Counted from the stretch's first letter, positions 25,265 through 34,080 are shown. The stretch: 64,000 bases of DNA from Helicobacter felis ATCC 49179 (GCF_000200595.1 NC_014810.2:1-64000), one strand, 5' to 3'. Numbers and translations are program-made. The notes: generated from the letters alone by a model not told the origin.

Positions 25265-25584
25265 AGCCCAAAGTCCCTAGTGCGCACAAATCTTTTAGCC
25301 GGGCCTTCTAGCAAAGGCGCGCGCTCAATGGCCTTACGCGCGTTTTCATAAATTAGCGCATCTTCATCGCTAAAAGGCATTTTTAAGAGCCGTTTAAGAC
25401 GCATTAAAGCAAAGTCATACAGCGCATAAATGGGGGCTTTGCGCCCTGCACAAAATTCTAAGCTCTCAGTATAAGCCCAGCTGAGCATAGAATCGCTGAT
25501 AAGTTCAGGATTTAAAAGCAAACTTAGCGCGCGTGTGCGCAAATCTTCTAGGTTGAACTCTTGCATAAAATCAGAGTAGCGCAA
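25261..25584 (-). CDS. hypothetical prophage protein (possible gp36/DUF1320-like connector)
   Basis: A 107-residue helical protein. The pattern of helices and the central YALYDFALMRLKRLL resemble the DUF1320 head-tail connector (Mu gp36), in which a late helix carries D-x-A-x-x-x-L. ATG lies 6 nt after TACTCT, so possibly leaderless. GCGCAAAAAC lies upstream at 25595-25604. Confidence 0.45.
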   Translation of the reverse strand: MRYSDFMQEFNLEDLRTRALSLLLNPELISDSMLSWAYTESLEFCAGRKAPIYALYDFALMRLKRLLKMPFSDEDALIYENARKAIERAPLLEGPAKRFVRTRDFGL

Positions 25585-25606
25585 GTGCGCGCGCGTTTTT
25601 GCGCAC

Positions 25607-26389
25607 TCAAAATAACATGGGAATAAAGCGAAGTTCTAAATCTACAGGGGGGGTGAAATCGGTAGGCCCTCCGCCCCAAAAAAGGATAGCCTTTTGCTCT
25701 TCTAACACCCCGCTACTGATATACTCTAAGCGCAATTTCAAAGAGGGGCTGATGAAAAGAGGCGTGCTAAAGCACTCACTAGCGCTCCCTTGGGTTAAAA
25801 TTTTCTCATTGGCCAATAAGCGCAAGCGCGCGCGCTCAAAGGCATGCTGGTGTTTTTCTGTGAGGTAGTCCACAGATGCGCTGATAGAAAGTTGCCCCAC
25901 AAGCACCCCGCCTAATCCCTCAAAGATTTTAAACCCCGGACTGCTTTGCGCCTCAATTTTGCGCGTCTTTAAGCTCCCTTTTTGCAACAGTGCTAAGGTA
26001 ATATCGCCCTCATGGGCTATCACGCTCTGTTTGAAAAACTCTAAGGTGTCTGTGGGGATGAGTAGGGGAGCTTGGTGGGTGATGTTTTTAAAGCTAGCCT
26101 TGAGGATTTCTAGGCTAGGGCGGGTGTGGCGCGCTAAGATGCTTTGCATCTGCTTGGTGGTGATGTGCATCTGCATAGAATGGGTGACTAAGTCTTGGTT
26201 AAAACTAAGGGTGTTGCGCGCTTTTAGGGGTTTGACTTGGGCGATTTTTCTTTGTGCAGTGGGGGTGGTGGGCAGGTTTAAAGAGGCTAGGGCTTCTTGA
26301 AGAAGCGCGCACTCTTCAGAAAAAAGCTTAAGCTCAGCTAGAAAATCTAACGGGCGTATTTGCAGGGGTGTGATGATGGGAAGACGCAT
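25607..26389 (-). CDS. hypothetical prophage protein
   Basis: A 260-residue protein of unknown family, ending 22 nt before the next gene and overlapping the protease/scaffold stop by one base. N-terminal third helical and charged; C-terminal half beta-rich with Gly and Ser (GGVLVGQLSISASVDYL). It lies between scaffold and connector-type genes, so a head or neck role is likely but unproved. Confidence 0.5.
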   Translation of the reverse strand: MRLPIITPLQIRPLDFLAELKLFSEECALLQEALASLNLPTTPTAQRKIAQVKPLKARNTLSFNQDLVTHSMQMHITTKQMQSILARHTRPSLEILKASFKNITHQAPLLIPTDTLEFFKQSVIAHEGDITLALLQKGSLKTRKIEAQSSPGFKIFEGLGGVLVGQLSISASVDYLTEKHQHAFERARLRLLANEKILTQGSASECFSTPLFISPSLKLRLEYISSGVLEEQKAILFWGGGPTDFTPPVDLELRFIPMLF

Positions 26390-26856
26390 TAACTCTTAAC
26401 AGGGTCGCTTAAAAACGCGCCTAGTTGGGCGTGTATTTCTTGTTCAAGGGGGCTTAAAGCCTCGTTTAGTTCGACTTTAAGGGGTTTTGAATAGACGCTA
26501 TTGGCCTCGATCTGATAAATTTCAGCAAATTTAGCAAAATCTGGACTCCCTGCGCTTTTTTCCAACTCTTCTATGCGTTTGGGTAAGATGGAATTGTTGG
26601 CTTGCATCGTTTTTAGCACTTCTAGGTGTATCTGCCTTAAAGCGGAGTTATCAGCTGTGCTCTCTTGCGTGTTTGGGGCCTCTTTAGCTTGGGTTTTGCT
26701 ATTGAGCAGGGCTAAAATCTCATGCAAGCCTTTTTCTAGGACTTCTATACGCTTGCCCAGAGATTCTAAATTATTCAGCGTGTCCGCACTCTTTTCTGGT
26801 GCTGGAATGGCTTGAGTTGCGTTTGGCTCACTGGTGGGTTGGTTTAATTCGCTCAT
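26389..26856 (-). CDS. nested scaffold protein (Mu gpZ-like), internal start
   Basis: An in-frame ATG at 26856 has AAGGAG 5 nt upstream, a far better signal than the upstream start of the full gene. It would make a separate 155-residue scaffold, rich in Glu, Ala and Gln, with a coiled coil near 40-65. Mu expresses its scaffold gpZ in the same way from inside gene I. Confidence 0.7.
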   Translation of the reverse strand: MSELNQPTSEPNATQAIPAPEKSADTLNNLESLGKRIEVLEKGLHEILALLNSKTQAKEAPNTQESTADNSALRQIHLEVLKTMQANNSILPKRIEELEKSAGSPDFAKFAEIYQIEANSVYSKPLKVELNEALSPLEQEIHAQLGAFLSDPVKS

Positions 26857-27222
26857 AAAAACTCCTTGAATAAAATTTAACGCTTGTTTTAAGATATTGG
26901 GCTTGTTGACCAGACCTAATGCGCTGATGGTGATGACTTTATTTTGGGGGTCCACTAAGTAAGTGGGGCTTAAATAGCGGTAGGCGCGATCTTTGAGCAA
27001 AGCGCGCCCGGCCTCATTCCACTCCACCACACCCCAAATGCTCCCCTCTTTCTCTTGCAAAGAGGCGTTTTTAATCCAGCCAATGGCAGGGCCGCTGTGA
27101 TCTTGCTCAATGGGCAAATCGATTTGATTAGCCTTGAGCGTGGCTAGAATTTCTGTAGGCACGAGGAAGTTACGCCCATCGATACCTTGAATGTGTCCAA
27201 TAGGGGAAATCATCACTTGCAT
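26389..27222 (-). CDS. Mu gpI-like prohead protease (with fused scaffold)
   Basis: A 277-residue protein. Residues 1-120 match the Mu protease I plan: EQDHSGPAIGWIKN near residue 40 (the catalytic His is probably in DHS), SIWGVVEWNEAGRALL and YRYLSPTYLVD with the conserved Ser-Pro near residue 85. The remainder is a charged, helical scaffold. Prohead proteases cut scaffold and capsid during head maturation. The ATG lies exactly 6 nt after TAAGAT without a ribosome binding site. Confidence 0.85.
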   Translation of the reverse strand: MQVMISPIGHIQGIDGRNFLVPTEILATLKANQIDLPIEQDHSGPAIGWIKNASLQEKEGSIWGVVEWNEAGRALLKDRAYRYLSPTYLVDPQNKVITISALGLVNKPNILKQALNFIQGVFMSELNQPTSEPNATQAIPAPEKSADTLNNLESLGKRIEVLEKGLHEILALLNSKTQAKEAPNTQESTADNSALRQIHLEVLKTMQANNSILPKRIEELEKSAGSPDFAKFAEIYQIEANSVYSKPLKVELNEALSPLEQEIHAQLGAFLSDPVKS

Positions 27223-27228
27223 GCGCGC

Positions 27229-27288
27229 ATCTTAGTGATTTTAGCGCGCTTTTTTTGCGCAAGGGGTGTTAAACGCTTTGGTTAAGAT
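27229..27288. promoter_or_regulatory. divergent leaderless promoters (protease / tape measure)
   Basis: TAAGAT on each strand (27229-27234 minus, 27283-27288 plus) ends exactly 6 nt before the ATG it serves. TTTTTGCGCAA (27252-27262) lies between. The plus-strand GCGCAA to TTAAGAT distance (25 nt) is the same as before the capsid gene. Confidence 0.55.
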
Positions 27289-27294
27289 GCTTTT

Positions 27295-30200
27295 ATGAGC
27301 GCAGTAGATTTTTTATTTAACATCGTTTTCAATGTGGATGGAGAGCCGCGCATCACGCGCGCGCACAGGGCACTGCAAGGTGTCAGCGAGCAGGAGCGCG
27401 CCCTAGCTAGCGCGCAAAGAGCCCAAACTCAGGCGACCCGCGCAGCTCAAGCAGCAGAGCGCGAGCACACCGCGCAATTAAAAGAATTAGACTCAGCAAT
27501 CCAGCAAAACACCAGTTCTTTTAAGAGTTTGGCCGGTCTGCTCACTACGGGCTTATTTGCTGGGCAAGTCAGCTCCACCATGCAAGCTCTTGGGGCCCAA
27601 GAGCAGCTAAAAAACTCCTTGACCTCTTTAATTTACACCAACGCGCAAACGCGCGATAGCTTGGGGCAGAATTTGAGCGTGATGGAAAAATGGAAGCTCT
27701 CCAGCCTAGAGGCGGCCAACACGTACAAAGCCCTAGATCAAATCCAAGCCAAAACTAAGTTTAATCTGAATGATTTGGGCGAAATGTTCAAATCTTTCTA
27801 TTCCACAGCTTCTAAGTCTATGGGTTTGCAAGACGCGCTTAAGGTGATGGAAGCCATTGCTTACAGCGCGCAAGTGAGCGGAGCGGGGGTAGATAGCCTA
27901 AAAGCTACGCTGGATAGTTTAGGGGATGGGAGCGCGGCTACAGCCACAGACTTTGGGCGTTTTGTCAACTCTTTGGGGCTGACCAGCGAGGCGATGAAAA
28001 AGGCCAAAGAGGAGGGCAATTTGGCCAATCTGATGTTAGAGAAAATGGGCAAATTCAAAGACACGGCGCAAATGAGCGCGGGCTCTTGGGAAGAAGTGTG
28101 GAGCAATTTCACCAACGCAATTAACACGCTCAAAGAAAACGCCCTAGCCCCCTATTTTGAGAGCATTAAAAAGACTTTTGCAGGCTGGACACAATACTTA
28201 GAAAAAAACGCCGACTTGTTAAAAAACATTGTGGCATCTTGCATGAAATTTGGCAAAGTGCTTTTAGCTTTGGGGGCGGGCTTTGTGGCTTACAAGGCGC
28301 AAATGCTAGCAGCTAGCCTAGCCACCAAGGCCTACACGCTCGCACAAGGGGCTTTAGCTGGGAGTGTGGGGCTAACCACTCTTGCGCTCAAAGCGATGCG
28401 CACGGCCATCTTGCGCCTAGGAATCCCTGCGATGATCGCTTTGGCTGTAGAATTGTGGCTTAACTGGGATCAGATCACTAAATGGATGAAGGGGGCTTGG
28501 GAGAAAAGCCTTTATGCCATCAAAGCCCTTTGGCATAATGTGCTCACGGGCTTAAAAATTGCTCTCAAATCCTACGCGCATTTTTATATCAGCACCCTTG
28601 AGGCGATGCTTACCAAACTCACCCAAGCCCTAGGGGGCTTTGCTCCGGCCTTTTTAAAAAGCACGGCGCATATTTTAAGCCAAACTAAGGCGCGCTACAC
28701 CCAAGAGCTCGCCGCTTTAAAAAACTCCTTCCAGTCCTTGAGCGCGCCTAGCGCTCCTGTTGAAAACACCCCTAGCAAAACCCCCACCCCCACAAAAACC
28801 CCGCAAGCTAGCCTAGTGTGGAACTTGCAAAAACCCACCCCCTCTGCACAAAAAGCCAAAGCCAACACAGACGCGCTAGCTAGAGCTCTAAGAGAGATTG
28901 CCCGGGGTAGCATGAGCGAATATGAGCGCAAACTAGATGACATCAAGCAAAAGACCCAAGAGTGGATCAAAGCTGGGGTGAGCAAGAACCTAGCGCTCAG
29001 GGAACAAGCGCGCTTAATCGCGCAACTGAGTGAGCAAAACCAAGAGAATCAACGCTTAGCCGTGCTGGACTTTTTGGATAAAAAACGCGCCCTGCAAAGC
29101 GCGCTAGCCCCAAAGGAAAGCGCAGAGCTTGAAGCAGAAAAAACGCGCTATGAGGAGGCCATTAGACATTTAAATCAGGAGGCTAGTGAGAAATTTAAAA
29201 ACCACCTTTGGAGCGTGGAACAAATTGAGCAACTCTACGCACTAGAAACACGCTTGCATGAAAAAAAGTTAAAGGACCTAGCAGAAAACGCGCTTAAGGC
29301 CAAAGAGGAGGCTGAAATGCGCGCGCGCGCCTTGAAAATGGAGCAAATCAACGCCCAGCTTCAAGTAGATTTAGACATCCGCCAAAAAAGTATCGATTTG
29401 ATGAGCGAGGGGCTCAATAAACAAATAGCCTTAGAGAAATTGCGCCATGATCAGGTGATAGCCAACTTGAATAAAGAGATGGAAGCGCGCTTAAAAGCGG
29501 GCAAAATCACTCAGGCGCAGGCTAATAAACTCTATGAATTAGAGCTGCAAACCCACAAAAAACGCCTTTTAGACATCCAAAATCAGGCCAAAGCAGAGCC
29601 GCCCCAAAAGCGCGAACTAGGCGCGTTGTTTAAAATGGATTTGGCTAGCGTGATGAGCACTGCGTTCACTAAGGGCTCAGAGGCTGCCCATGACAAAATG
29701 GCCGATATGTTCGCCTCTTCTTTCAAACAGGGCTTTTTAGGCCCACTGCTAAGCGGGGATTTGCAAGGGGCGTTAAAATCCGTGCTAGGGCCTCAATTTG
29801 AAATCAAGGCCGGAAGCTTTTTAGACAAGTTTCAAGGCGTGTTAAACACCTTTTCAGCGGGCTTTCAAACGCTCTTAGCAGGTTTTGGAGCAGGGATGGC
29901 CGCTGGGGGCTTGGTGGGGGGCTTTATTGACACACAGGGGGACAAGCAGGCCCAAAAGCGCATGAAAATGGGCACAACTTTAGGGAGTTTGAGCGGGGCG
30001 GGCGTGGGCGCGGCTCTAAGCCCAGTTTTAGGGCCTTTGGGGCCAGTTTTGGGGGGAGTTTTTGGGGGGGTGCTAGGGACTCTGATTGGAGGCTTTAGCT
30101 CCAAGAAAGTAGAAACCACTCTAGTCGATAAGGGCATCAAGTTTTTTAACGATGCGACTAGCAAAAGCGTGAATGCGAGCTTTTATGAGCTCAAAAAAGA

Positions 30201-31257
30201 GACCACCACCACTACCAAGTGGTGGGGACTGGTTAAAAACACTTCCTCGCGCTTTTGGACAGAGTATGCGCGCGTGGGCACTTATGCTAGCGATCAGATT
30301 AAGAAGTCTTTGGCCACTTATGAGGATTTGGTGGAGGATTTGCTAGGCGTGCGCAAGAGTTTGAGCATTCAAGCGGGCAAGTATAAAGACACTTCCAGCG
30401 CGCTAGCTACTAGCATTGATGCGGTGATTGCTGCAGGCTTGGGCGTGGTCGAAAAGACTTTGCAAAGACGCGTAGAATTTGGTACGATGATTAAGGATGA
30501 ATGGGGCGAGCGCGAATATGGAAGCTATGCTTACATGTACCAAAACTACGGGGCGGATTTGGCCAAAAAGCGCGGGGGCAGACTCCTAGACACATGGCAT
30601 CAAGACTCTTGGCTGGAGGATAAGAAAAAGCAGATTTATAAAATCAATCGCGCCTTTGAAATTGAGGGGTATTACACCAACCCCATTGTCGAAAAGGTGC
30701 GCAAATATTGGCAAGATTACGCCAATGGGCTCAAAAGAGACATCAACCAAGTGGTGCAAGAGACTTTGGGCAACTTTGTTAAAAAGGGCCAAGAGTTCAA
30801 GCAGTGGAAGTTTCGCTTTAAAGAGGACAATATAGGCGAGCAAAAATATTTAGAAGAATTGGCCGAGCAGCAAAAACAAAGACTCTTAGATCTGCTGGAT
30901 TTAAAGGGTGTGGCTGTGGACATGGACAATTTCTTAGATATCCGCCAAAGCGTCTTAAAAAAGAGCATGGACCCGCGCACTATTGAGCTTTTAAACGGAC
31001 TAGGAGATAGCATTATGCGCGCAGCTGACGCGCACAAAGCCTATGAGCAAGCCCTCAAAGCCCAAAACAAGACCACCAAAACGGCCATTGATTTAGAGAG
31101 AGAAAAGGAGAAACTGCGCTTTAGAGATTTGCTACTAGAGCGCACCAAGCGCGCACAAAACCCCAACCAAGCCCCAAGCGCAGATCCTACCAATACAAAA
31201 ATCTTAAACACTCTGCAGAGCATGCTCTCTTTGCAAAGAGAGAGCGCAGCGCTTTAA
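27295..31257 (+). CDS. tail tape measure protein
   Basis: A 1320-residue protein, the largest of the prophage. Order: N-terminal coiled coil (residues 20-75), a tape-measure core with GVDSLKATLDSLGDGSAATATDF and an SAGSWEEVWSNFTNAI stretch (about 195-285), hydrophobic segments near 325-395, Pro-rich linker near 500, long coiled coils 530-780, Gly-rich hydrophobic stretch near 865-940, and a charged C-terminus. It sets tail length and helps DNA entry; at about 1.5 angstrom per residue the tail would be near 200 nm (inference). A leaderless start is likely. Confidence 0.88.
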   Translation: MSAVDFLFNIVFNVDGEPRITRAHRALQGVSEQERALASAQRAQTQATRAAQAAEREHTAQLKELDSAIQQNTSSFKSLAGLLTTGLFAGQVSSTMQALGAQEQLKNSLTSLIYTNAQTRDSLGQNLSVMEKWKLSSLEAANTYKALDQIQAKTKFNLNDLGEMFKSFYSTASKSMGLQDALKVMEAIAYSAQVSGAGVDSLKATLDSLGDGSAATATDFGRFVNSLGLTSEAMKKAKEEGNLANLMLEKMGKFKDTAQMSAGSWEEVWSNFTNAINTLKENALAPYFESIKKTFAGWTQYLEKNADLLKNIVASCMKFGKVLLALGAGFVAYKAQMLAASLATKAYTLAQGALAGSVGLTTLALKAMRTAILRLGIPAMIALAVELWLNWDQITKWMKGAWEKSLYAIKALWHNVLTGLKIALKSYAHFYISTLEAMLTKLTQALGGFAPAFLKSTAHILSQTKARYTQELAALKNSFQSLSAPSAPVENTPSKTPTPTKTPQASLVWNLQKPTPSAQKAKANTDALARALREIARGSMSEYERKLDDIKQKTQEWIKAGVSKNLALREQARLIAQLSEQNQENQRLAVLDFLDKKRALQSALAPKESAELEAEKTRYEEAIRHLNQEASEKFKNHLWSVEQIEQLYALETRLHEKKLKDLAENALKAKEEAEMRARALKMEQINAQLQVDLDIRQKSIDLMSEGLNKQIALEKLRHDQVIANLNKEMEARLKAGKITQAQANKLYELELQTHKKRLLDIQNQAKAEPPQKRELGALFKMDLASVMSTAFTKGSEAAHDKMADMFASSFKQGFLGPLLSGDLQGALKSVLGPQFEIKAGSFLDKFQGVLNTFSAGFQTLLAGFGAGMAAGGLVGGFIDTQGDKQAQKRMKMGTTLGSLSGAGVGAALSPVLGPLGPVLGGVFGGVLGTLIGGFSSKKVETTLVDKGIKFFNDATSKSVNASFYELKKETTTTTKWWGLVKNTSSRFWTEYARVGTYASDQIKKSLATYEDLVEDLLGVRKSLSIQAGKYKDTSSALATSIDAVIAAGLGVVEKTLQRRVEFGTMIKDEWGEREYGSYAYMYQNYGADLAKKRGGRLLDTWHQDSWLEDKKKQIYKINRAFEIEGYYTNPIVEKVRKYWQDYANGLKRDINQVVQETLGNFVKKGQEFKQWKFRFKEDNIGEQKYLEELAEQQKQRLLDLLDLKGVAVDMDNFLDIRQSVLKKSMDPRTIELLNGLGDSIMRAADAHKAYEQALKAQNKTTKTAIDLEREKEKLRFRDLLLERTKRAQNPNQAPSADPTNTKILNTLQSMLSLQRESAAL

Positions 31258-31289
31258 GCGCAAAAATCCCCTTTAGCTCTTGTTAAGAT
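31258..31289 (+). promoter_or_regulatory. late-type promoter of the capsid gene
   Basis: GCGCAA (31258) and TTAAGAT (31283-31289) are spaced 25 nt, as before the tape measure gene, but here a normal AAGGAG follows before ATG 31309. Confidence 0.45.
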
Positions 31290-31308
31290 AAGCAAAAAAG
31301 GAGAATTT

Positions 31309-32184
31309 ATGAAACTCACACCAGAAACACAGGCGGCCATTAGCAAGTCCTTAAGCGCGGTTTTTGCTAAAAACTTGGCCAATAAGGAAAAAACTTATCA
31401 AAAAGTCGCCCTAGAGGTGAACGCTAACACCATGACCATCGATTACCGCTGGTTAGCCTCATTGCCCAGTATGCGCGAGTGGGTGGGCGAGCGCCAACTT
31501 AAAGAATTAGAAGGCTATAGCTACACCATCACCAAAAAGAACTGGGAGAGCACGATTAAAGTAGATAGAGACTTGATCACTTACGACTCCTTGGGCATTG
31601 TGGGTGCGCAAGTAGCGAGCATGGCCGATCTCATCATTGATCATTACAACAGCCTCATCTTTGGGCTGTTTAATAGCAATGGGAACTGCTATGATGGGCA
31701 AGCCTTTTTCCACAAACAACACGCGGTAGGGCAGGCGCAATACTCTAATTTGGAAAATTGGGATTTAGATGAGAACAATCTGCTCAATGCGCGCAAGAAC
31801 ATGATGAGTTTGACTAATGAGAGTGGGCAACCTTTAAATATCGTGCCTAATTTGCTGCTCATCCACCCCAACCTAGAGGCGAGCGCGATGCGCCTGCTCA
31901 AAGCCCCTACAAGCGCCAATGGGTCTAGCAATATCTGTTATAATTTGATGGATTATTTGGTCTGTCCGTATTTAAATAATGCTAACCGCTGGATTTTGCT
32001 AGACACCACCAAGACGATCAAGCCCCTCATCTTGCAAAAAAATAAACCCGTAGAGTTTAACGCCCTAGATAAGAGCGATAGCGCGCAAAACTTTCTGCGC
32101 AGAGAGTTATTGTACGGGATTGATAGCGAGGATAATGCCGGGTATGGCTTGTGGCAATTGGCCTTTTGTGGAAAGTGGAAATAG
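31309..32184 (+). CDS. Mu gpT-like major capsid protein
   Basis: A 291-residue major head subunit of the Mu gpT family. Signature: IDYRWLASLPSMREWVGER near residue 45, the YSYTITKKNWESTIKVDRD block, HYNSLIFGLFNSNGNCYDGQAFF near residue 110 and an end WQLAFCGKWK. Gene order is unusual because in Mu the capsid follows protease and scaffold, whereas here tape measure lies between and protease is on the other strand. Confidence 0.92.
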   Translation: MKLTPETQAAISKSLSAVFAKNLANKEKTYQKVALEVNANTMTIDYRWLASLPSMREWVGERQLKELEGYSYTITKKNWESTIKVDRDLITYDSLGIVGAQVASMADLIIDHYNSLIFGLFNSNGNCYDGQAFFHKQHAVGQAQYSNLENWDLDENNLLNARKNMMSLTNESGQPLNIVPNLLLIHPNLEASAMRLLKAPTSANGSSNICYNLMDYLVCPYLNNANRWILLDTTKTIKPLILQKNKPVEFNALDKSDSAQNFLRRELLYGIDSEDNAGYGLWQLAFCGKWK

Positions 32185-32188
32185 ATTC

Positions 32189-32428
32189 ATGATTTCCAAA
32201 GCAAAAATGGGGAATAATAGGGCTAGTGTTGGGCGGGTTGCCCCGCCCTTGAGTGGTCAATACAACGGCATGGCGAGTACCATTGAGATCACTAGCACTA
32301 TTACCAGCCTCATGGATACCTCTCTTTCCGGGGTATCCCCCACTACACCCCCGACCCTCAAAGTCCTAAGACTGATACGCCAAATGTCGCCAAAAAGAGA
32401 AAGTAAACATTCCTTAATAAGATTATAG
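32189..32428 (+). CDS. small ORF after capsid, doubtful
   Basis: A 79-codon ORF 4 nt after the capsid stop, Ser/Thr/Pro-rich, without recognised domain or good ribosome binding site. A GC-rich hairpin lies inside it. It may be non-coding. Confidence 0.25.
   Translation: MISKAKMGNNRASVGRVAPPLSGQYNGMASTIEITSTITSLMDTSLSGVSPTTPPTLKVLRLIRQMSPKRESKHSLIRL
32231..32248. terminator. GC-rich hairpin after capsid gene
   Basis: GGGCGGG-TTGC-CCCGCCC is a perfect 7-bp stem 46 nt after the capsid stop. No T-run follows, so it may protect the 3' end of the capsid mRNA rather than terminate. Confidence 0.45.
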
Positions 32429-32452
32429 CGCAAACACACTTGAAAGGAAAAA

Positions 32453-32486
32453 GATGCCAACAGACAACGCAGCCCAAGCGATTAAA
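32453..32486 (+). pseudogene. start of a prophage gene cut by IS605
   Basis: AAAGGAAAAAG precedes an ATG that opens MPTDNAAQAIK; the IS605-type element begins right after. No clear continuation is found beyond 33798, so the gene is lost or tiny. Confidence 0.4.
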
Positions 32487-32491
32487 GTGAA

Positions 32492-33757
32492 TCACCCACC
32501 CGCTAAAGACGGGTGGGCTTCTTGTTTCAACGATCCATAACTAGCCGTATCTAGTATGTAGCCATACTTGGTTACAGCCCCGTTAGCGGAATCTCCACAA
32601 GCGTAACTTCGGGTTATCCCTACCCTAGTTTTATCTACCTTGATAGCGTGTCGTTCATCTAGCATACCCAAAGCATAATTTCTAATATTGATACTGGCGT
32701 TTAGGTCTCTGTGGTGGTGTGTTTGACAACAAGGGCAGACAAAATTTCTAATGCGCAGTGGCTTCTTACCTGTGTTGCTCCCACAAGTGCAGCAGATTTG
32801 AGAGCTAGGAAAGTATTGGTCAATTTTGATAAGGGTTTTACCCTTCCAACCAGCCTTATATTCTAATAGACTAATGAGCCTAGACCAGCTGGCATTGGCA
32901 ATGCTCTTAGCTAATTTATGGTTTTTGACTAAATTCCTAACTTTCAAGGTTTCTACTGCGATCAAATCGTATTGATTGGTTATCTCGCTACTGATTTTAT
33001 GTAAGTAGTCCTCTCTGCTGTTCCTGATAGAAGCGTGGATTTGTGCCACTTTCTTTGCTTGTTTTTTTCTATTACTAGAACCTTTGAGTTTTTTAGACAA
33101 TCTCCTTTGCGCTTTAGTGAGTTTGGTTTGTAGATTCTGGAAAAACTTTTTATATGGGTAGAACACGCCATTACTGGCGATGACTAAAGACTCTAAACCC
33201 ATATCTAAACCCACAGCTTTTCTGATAGTTGTGGGTTTAGGTTCAGGCTTATTGTCCTCATAACTGACAGAGAGATAGTATTTATCTGCTACACAAGAGA
33301 TAAACCCCTGTTTGACGATAGAGTTTGTAGGCAAATGCCTATGAAACTTGGCTTTAATAGCTTCTTTGAATTTGGGTAGCTTGACTTGGTTGTTTCCTAA
33401 ATCCACTCTTAAGTGTTGCGGGACACAGAAAGACTGCTTAGAATGCTTTTTAGATTTGAATCTAGGATAATCTGCTAACTTGGAAAAGAATTTATCAAAA
33501 GCTGTAGTTAGTTGCCTGAGTGCCATTTGCAAGCTTTGCGAATTGCATTCACTTAGATAAGCATAAGACTCTTGTTTTTTGAGAGTAGTAAGCACCTTTT
33601 GCATGCTGAAGTAATTTTCTTTAATGCCTAGTGCGTATTGCTTTTGGCGGTATGCTAAAAAGTAATTATAGATCACTCTAGCACAACCAAAATGCTTGTG
33701 TATCAAGGTTTTTTGCTCAACACTAGGATAAATTCTAAACTTTATTGCTTTAAGCAA
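32492..33757 (-). CDS. tnpB: IS605-family TnpB (identical second copy)
   Basis: Same 421 residues as the gene at 15218-16483, with all RuvC acids and the zinc ribbon intact. The guide region beyond the right end (32486 leftwards) differs from that of copy 1, so the two loci would make omega-RNAs with different guides. Confidence 0.9.
   Translation of the reverse strand: MLKAIKFRIYPSVEQKTLIHKHFGCARVIYNYFLAYRQKQYALGIKENYFSMQKVLTTLKKQESYAYLSECNSQSLQMALRQLTTAFDKFFSKLADYPRFKSKKHSKQSFCVPQHLRVDLGNNQVKLPKFKEAIKAKFHRHLPTNSIVKQGFISCVADKYYLSVSYEDNKPEPKPTTIRKAVGLDMGLESLVIASNGVFYPYKKFFQNLQTKLTKAQRRLSKKLKGSSNRKKQAKKVAQIHASIRNSREDYLHKISSEITNQYDLIAVETLKVRNLVKNHKLAKSIANASWSRLISLLEYKAGWKGKTLIKIDQYFPSSQICCTCGSNTGKKPLRIRNFVCPCCQTHHHRDLNASINIRNYALGMLDERHAIKVDKTRVGITRSYACGDSANGAVTKYGYILDTASYGSLKQEAHPSLAGG
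32495..32517 (-). repeat. IS605-type right-end hairpin, copy 2
   Basis: Same 8-bp stem (CCCACCCG / CGGGTGGG) as at 16458-16480. Confidence 0.65.
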
Positions 33758-33820
33758 TTTCTTACGCCTTAACTTACATCATTGTAACATAATTTTATAA
33801 AATATTTTTGAGTTAGAGCT

Positions 33821-34018
33821 ATGAAAGAAAACCATTACAAAGACGAGTGGGATTTCTGCCGGAGAGTTTTAAATGACATTCAAGGGAACTTAGAGACTAT
33901 GCTACAAAACAAAGAGGAGGAGCAAAAGCCAAAATCTAAGAGCGCTATCAAAAACGCCCAAGGTTTGGAAAGCCAGCTAAAAACTCCTAACCAATCCCCC
34001 ACCCCACAAACCCTTTGA
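33821..34018 (+). CDS. small hypothetical protein beside IS605
   Basis: A 65-residue charged protein, ATG 33821, with no known domain. Its codons near 33842-33875 share a long run with 35764-35798, itself an IS605-end relic, so the ORF 5' part may have come from an element end. Reality as a gene is uncertain. Confidence 0.35.
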   Translation: MKENHYKDEWDFCRRVLNDIQGNLETMLQNKEEEQKPKSKSAIKNAQGLESQLKTPNQSPTPQTL

Positions 34019-34029
34019 ACCCCCGCGCG

Positions 34030-34080
34030 CGTGCAAGCGCACGATTTAAAGCGTGTTAAAAGCGCGTTAAACAGCCATTA
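34030..34080. promoter_or_regulatory. TTTAAA/GTTAAA motif cluster with inverted repeats
   Basis: GCGTGCAAGCGCAC is a near-palindrome and is followed by ATTTAAAG, GTGTTAAAAG, GCGTTAAAC and GCCATTAAATGGC, itself a palindrome. Similar clusters are at 5530 and 16569. Confidence 0.35.

Larger units (their letters stand above)
32487..33798 (-). mobile_element. IS605-type TnpB-only element, copy 2
   Basis: Inverted copy of 15177-16488, same length and the same encoded protein. The two copies enclose 16 kb of the prophage in opposite orientation, so homologous recombination could invert that segment. Confidence 0.85.
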
